Shown piece after piece: positions 60,978 to 64,000 of a DNA stretch of 64,000 nt. Below the pieces are notes generated by a model, which saw only the letters and a program-made list of their open reading frames with translations, ran no database searches and was not told the origin of the DNA. Numbering within the stretch: the first letter of the stretch is position 1; each line of letters opens with the position of its first letter. The stretch is from Fimbriimonadaceae bacterium (lineage in GTDB: Bacteria > Armatimonadota > Fimbriimonadia > Fimbriimonadales > Fimbriimonadaceae): contig CP075364.1 in assembly GCA_019454105.1 (NCBI GenBank), positions 2,111,362 to 2,175,361 of the forward strand, written 5' to 3'. The translations under genes and the position numbers were made by a program.

Positions 60978-61696
60978 AACGTCTCCTCCTTTCTGGAACG
61001 ATTCTCGCGGTCTTGGGCGCCGGGTGCGCCAAGTTCCCCGGCCAAGGACAGTCTGGGTTCGGGAAGCGCTTGGTGGTCACGATGCGGGTCGCCGGCCAAA
61101 TCCGAACCGGGCTCGAGGCGGGAGGTTCGGGCCAGCCCTACGTCTATATTTTTGCGATCAACCTGAGCCGGGAAGCCAACCCGACGACGCTCGGACCCAT
61201 CCCCGTGACGACCCAAGGAGGCAACGGCTTCGTCGATGGGGACTGCACCCACTTTGTCGCCTGGGATCCGCGGTCATCGCCCCAGTTCAGGATCTTCCAG
61301 TTCCGGACTGCCAGCCTCAGCGAGTGGTTCTTCAAGGACAACGTCATCAACTTCGTCACGGTCAGGCCAGGAGACCGTTCGCTCCAATTCGAGTTCGACT
61401 TGAACCAGCTGGTGCCACCTGCGGAACTCGACAACTATCAAAGCGCGCAGGTGAACTTCCTGACCATGAACAACACCGACGCCACCGGCACGATTCCTCG
61501 CAGTTGGGAGGCTCTGGGAGATGGCCGCCAGGCGAGCACCGTCAATAGCCCGCTGACTTTTCGACTCAACAACGCCCGGCTGCTCACGAACGACAACACT
61601 GGCAGTCGGGAACCACAAGGCGACGTCCGTCCAGGGAACGACCCTGACCTTGATCTTGTCGATTGGTCAGTGGAACTGAGGCTCCCGCCCCGCTAA
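60974..61696 (+). CDS. Predicted lipoprotein, 240 aa
   Basis: MKRLLLSGTILAVLGAGC ends in lipobox LGAGC. The body is beta-rich with repeated DNTG/NDP loops (FEFDLNQLVPP, DVRPGNDPDLDLVDW). No family recognised; such proteins are common in Armatimonadota-like genomes. The start overlaps the zinc-ribbon gene. Confidence 0.65.
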   Translation: MKRLLLSGTILAVLGAGCAKFPGQGQSGFGKRLVVTMRVAGQIRTGLEAGGSGQPYVYIFAINLSREANPTTLGPIPVTTQGGNGFVDGDCTHFVAWDPRSSPQFRIFQFRTASLSEWFFKDNVINFVTVRPGDRSLQFEFDLNQLVPPAELDNYQSAQVNFLTMNNTDATGTIPRSWEALGDGRQASTVNSPLTFRLNNARLLTNDNTGSREPQGDVRPGNDPDLDLVDWSVELRLPPR

Positions 61697-61699
61697 AGC

Positions 61700-62002
61700 T
61701 CAGGACTCCGGAGTCGCCTCGACCTGGATCCCGATCGTCGCCACGACCTCGGCGACTCCCCTGCACTCGTCCTCGTCGGCCCGGTGCACGACACATTGGC
61801 CGTAGTGGTCGATCTCCCATGCCTCAATGTAGGCTTCTTCCGCTGTGCAACAGGTGGCGAGCATGAGGACGGTCATGACCTCCTCATAGGTGTTGACGTC
61901 GTTGTTATAAACAGTCACGATCCAAGCGGGGCCGACCAGAGGCTCGGTCGACGCCTCGCGCTCGGGGGCCTCGATCGAGGCGAGCCATGGGCGGTCAGTC
62001 AT
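61700..62002 (-). CDS. clpS: ClpS-like adaptor, copy 2 of a tandem pair
   Basis: A 100-residue ClpS family protein: VTVYNNDVNTYEEVMTVLML (N-degron pocket region; NND followed by V rather than the usual NDD), then EIDHYGQCVVH with the substrate-binding His. It overlaps the upstream clpS by 8 bases. Probably an N-end-rule adaptor with altered specificity. Confidence 0.85.
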   Translation of the reverse strand: MTDRPWLASIEAPEREASTEPLVGPAWIVTVYNNDVNTYEEVMTVLMLATCCTAEEAYIEAWEIDHYGQCVVHRADEDECRGVAEVVATIGIQVEATPES

Positions 62003-62300
62003 CCCATTCCCGCCTGACTTCTGTCGAGACTCCGGCAGTACCGATCACTTTGGCCGCAACGAGGCACTCGTCCTCGGAGGCGAAGTGAACGGAAGCTTGG
62101 CCATAGTTGTGCGCTTCCCAAGTCTCTATCGCAGCTTCGTCAAAGTCGCAGCCCGTCGCTCGCATGAGGACCTCGATGACAGCGTCATAGGGAGTATCGT
62201 CATTGTTGAAAATCACGACCATGTAGCGGCCATCGGCCGTTTTGGGCTCAACAGGGCTCGGAAGGACTCCGGGGCTTGACGATCTCCACGCGCCATCCAT
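61995..62300 (-). CDS. clpS: ClpS-like adaptor, copy 1 of a tandem pair
   Basis: A 101-residue ClpS protein: MVVIFNNDDTPYDAVIEVLM (NDD intact) and EAHNYGQASVHFASEDEC. No clpA or clpC is in the window. It lies downstream of the YfhO-like gene, 17 bases apart. Confidence 0.88.
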   Translation of the reverse strand: MDGAWRSSSPGVLPSPVEPKTADGRYMVVIFNNDDTPYDAVIEVLMRATGCDFDEAAIETWEAHNYGQASVHFASEDECLVAAKVIGTAGVSTEVRREWDD

Positions 62301-62317
62301 GAGTTTGGTAACTAGGA

Positions 62318-64000
62318 TTATGGCACACCGTCGTTCACGCCTTTGTCAATGGATTTGAACTTTTGGGCCCGCCCCCCGAAGTACAAGCCAGCGGCCACGG
62401 CCGACAAACCCAGCGCAAAGAGAGTCAACCCGGCTTCAAGACCAGGCGGCCGATAGGTGGCCACGACCCGATTCGGACCTGGCTTCAATTCAGCTTCGAT
62501 CCAGGGACCCTTGAAGGATCCCTCCGATTGACCGTTGGCCTCGACCCGCCATCCCGGCATGGCCCTCTCTCGGATGGTCAACCGGCCAGGCCCTTCGCAA
62601 TCCACAACAATCCGGCCCGGTGACTCCGAGGCGACTATGGGAGAACCTCCGGTAGAACTGACTCTGCCAGGGCCTGGCAACGGGGTTACGACGAGCCCTT
62701 TTTGCCGGTCCCAAACCCAGAGCTCTGTCACGCCCATCTCGGCCAAAACCTGCGACTCGGCCCCAGGCTTCACTAGCATCATGTTGCCGTTGGCGGGCGG
62801 AGCGGGATCTTGACGGTTGGCATCGGCCAGTAGCTTGACCGTGTCCCTGTGGAGCAAAGAGTCGTACCCCCCAACGTCGCGAGAACGGAACAGCGAGGCC
62901 GTGTTGGGAGGCATGAGGGCGGGCGCCGGGGCGAGAAGTCCCCATTGGTCGTTCTGGAACGCCCGACGGACGTCGGCTTCGAGGCCCGAGGGCCTTTCCA
63001 AGGGCCGACCCGTCGGCACGAGACTGGCCACGCCCACGAGTTGGGCGGCCACGCACATCGCCATGGCAAGTCCGGCCTTGCCCTTTTCACAGGACCAGAG
63101 CCCGAACAGGGCCAGACCAAGACCAATGAGCATCGCAGGACGTGCCATCGCCAAGGAGCCCCTGGCGACCTGTCCAAGGGGAAACTGAGGCCCTAGCCAC
63201 GATTCGGTCGCCTCGGGGACCGGAACAGACAGGAGCGTGGTGAGCCCAATAGCCATCAGGGCCGTCCACAGCAATGGCCGCCAGGATCGGTCGCCACTCA
63301 TCTCTCGCACGGCCAGCCCGGCCGCCACACTGAGTCCGAGCACGACAAGCACCACCGCCCGGCCCGGACTGCCCGTGGAAGACCACCCGGGAAGACCGAA
63401 GTAAAGGAGCGCGCTCAGTGGGCCGAAAGCTAGGAGCCCTCCGACGGCCGCCACTATCAAGGGTCCGGCAAGACCTTGCCACCGCCGCCGTGCGATCAAC
63501 AAGCCGAGCACCAAGACGACCGCTGGACCCAAGGAGACCGCCGACTCGGCAAAGTTCGCACCCCTTTTCGCGTAGGCCGGCCAGAACGAAGGCATTGAGC
63601 TTCCACCGATCTCCACCGATTGGCCCGGGAGGCCAGTCGCGCCAGGGAACACGATCCCGGCCAATTCGACCGGACGCAAGGCCGAAGCCGAGTAGGCGGC
63701 CCAGCCCTCAGCTGACGGTTTTCCCGCCCGATGGCTGAACTTGCTGTACTCAAGGGTCGGAACCAACTGGGGGGCCGCGATCAGCCCACCGACCAAGGCG
63801 CAAGCCCCAACTGTCAAGATCGAGGCATCCTTCCGACCCGCCGCCAGAACGATGGCCATGACTGCGACCCCGATGAGCCCATACGCGGCGAACTGGAGGT
63901 GCCCGCCCAAAAGCATCATCCCGACGCTAAGAGCAAGCAGAGCCCCTTGCCGCAACTTCGACACGCCCACACTGGGCACCGTCAACCCTAAACACCACGG
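62318..64000 (-). CDS. YfhO-like polytopic membrane protein, N-terminus cut by the right edge
   Basis: The frame stays open to the right edge; the TTG at 63985 is only the first start-like codon inside. About 560 residues are visible with around nine or ten helices, then a soluble C-terminal domain ending RERAMPGWRVEANGQ and a last membrane helix. This is the plan of YfhO-like bacterial membrane proteins, which are usually ~800 residues and include glycosyltransferase-related proteins of the cell envelope. Confidence 0.75.
   Translation of the reverse strand, partial: PWCLGLTVPSVGVSKLRQGALLALSVGMMLLGGHLQFAAYGLIGVAVMAIVLAAGRKDASILTVGACALVGGLIAAPQLVPTLEYSKFSHRAGKPSAEGWAAYSASALRPVELAGIVFPGATGLPGQSVEIGGSSMPSFWPAYAKRGANFAESAVSLGPAVVLVLGLLIARRRWQGLAGPLIVAAVGGLLAFGPLSALLYFGLPGWSSTGSPGRAVVLVVLGLSVAAGLAVREMSGDRSWRPLLWTALMAIGLTTLLSVPVPEATESWLGPQFPLGQVARGSLAMARPAMLIGLGLALFGLWSCEKGKAGLAMAMCVAAQLVGVASLVPTGRPLERPSGLEADVRRAFQNDQWGLLAPAPALMPPNTASLFRSRDVGGYDSLLHRDTVKLLADANRQDPAPPANGNMMLVKPGAESQVLAEMGVTELWVWDRQKGLVVTPLPGPGRVSSTGGSPIVASESPGRIVVDCEGPGRLTIRERAMPGWRVEANGQSEGSFKGPWIEAELKPGPNRVVATYRPPGLEAGLTLFALGLSAVAAGLYFGGRAQKFKSIDKGVNDGVP

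Overview
This is a GC-rich chromosomal window from a diderm bacterium. An outer membrane is implied by lpxB, an MlaE-type permease, many lipoproteins and a PEP-CTERM protein. An H-X9-DG prepilin-like protein, short stop/start-overlapping operons and the gene content fit Armatimonadota (Fimbriimonadia-like). That placement is inference from gene style, because no rRNA lies in the window. No tRNA, rRNA, CRISPR array or classical transposase was recognised.

Layout. 1-4050 is accessory: a PIN/GNAT protein cut by the left edge, an ASCH protein, an AlbA_2 gene split by a palindromic repeat, small hypotheticals, a hypothetical with a second relative at 46 kb, and a hairpin-rich repeat patch. 4051-45900 is mostly housekeeping: pheA; cdaA-cdaR; a lone cytosine methyltransferase; efp; an RtcA-like protein; comM; a divIC-like gene; MFS; GH57 branching enzyme; mlaE; a possible small selenoprotein overlapping hemW; mnmG diverging from a ferredoxin-NADP reductase; an M42 peptidase; rimO; pstSCA; acpS; an HdrD/NarI-like Fe-S protein; queE; coaD; hutH; mdh; several secreted proteins. 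45946-47550 is again accessory: the hypothetical relative and a DUF559 nuclease gene between two near-identical 83-bp palindrome/G-tract repeats. 47560-50515 holds sufS-sufU-sufT-like and a UDP-glucuronate decarboxylase-like gene. 50516-54427 is a tandem duplication of a four-gene secretion-type module whose 5' third is nearly identical and whose 3' two thirds have diverged. 54424-64000 holds tdh, a KOW-like protein plus response regulator, lpxB, a zinc-ribbon protein, two adjacent clpS genes and a YfhO-like membrane protein cut by the right edge.

Expression style. Many first genes of operons have a TAnnnT or CAnnnT hexamer ending 6-9 bases before the start codon, which suggests frequent leaderless transcripts. 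Genes inside operons usually overlap by ATGA, GTGA or TTGA. Five of about thirteen convergent pairs share a 4-base stop overlap.

Most interesting: (i) the 55-codon ORF at 19832-19999 with an in-frame TGA, a UxxC context, a well-placed SECIS-like hairpin and an ATGA overlap with hemW; (ii) a second in-frame TGA at 53655 that replaces a conserved Cys of its tandem paralog; (iii) the palindrome/G-tract repeats that flank a DUF559 nuclease, with a related palindrome sitting inside an otherwise intact gene; (iv) several proteins that keep an enzyme fold but have lost metal-binding or catalytic residues.
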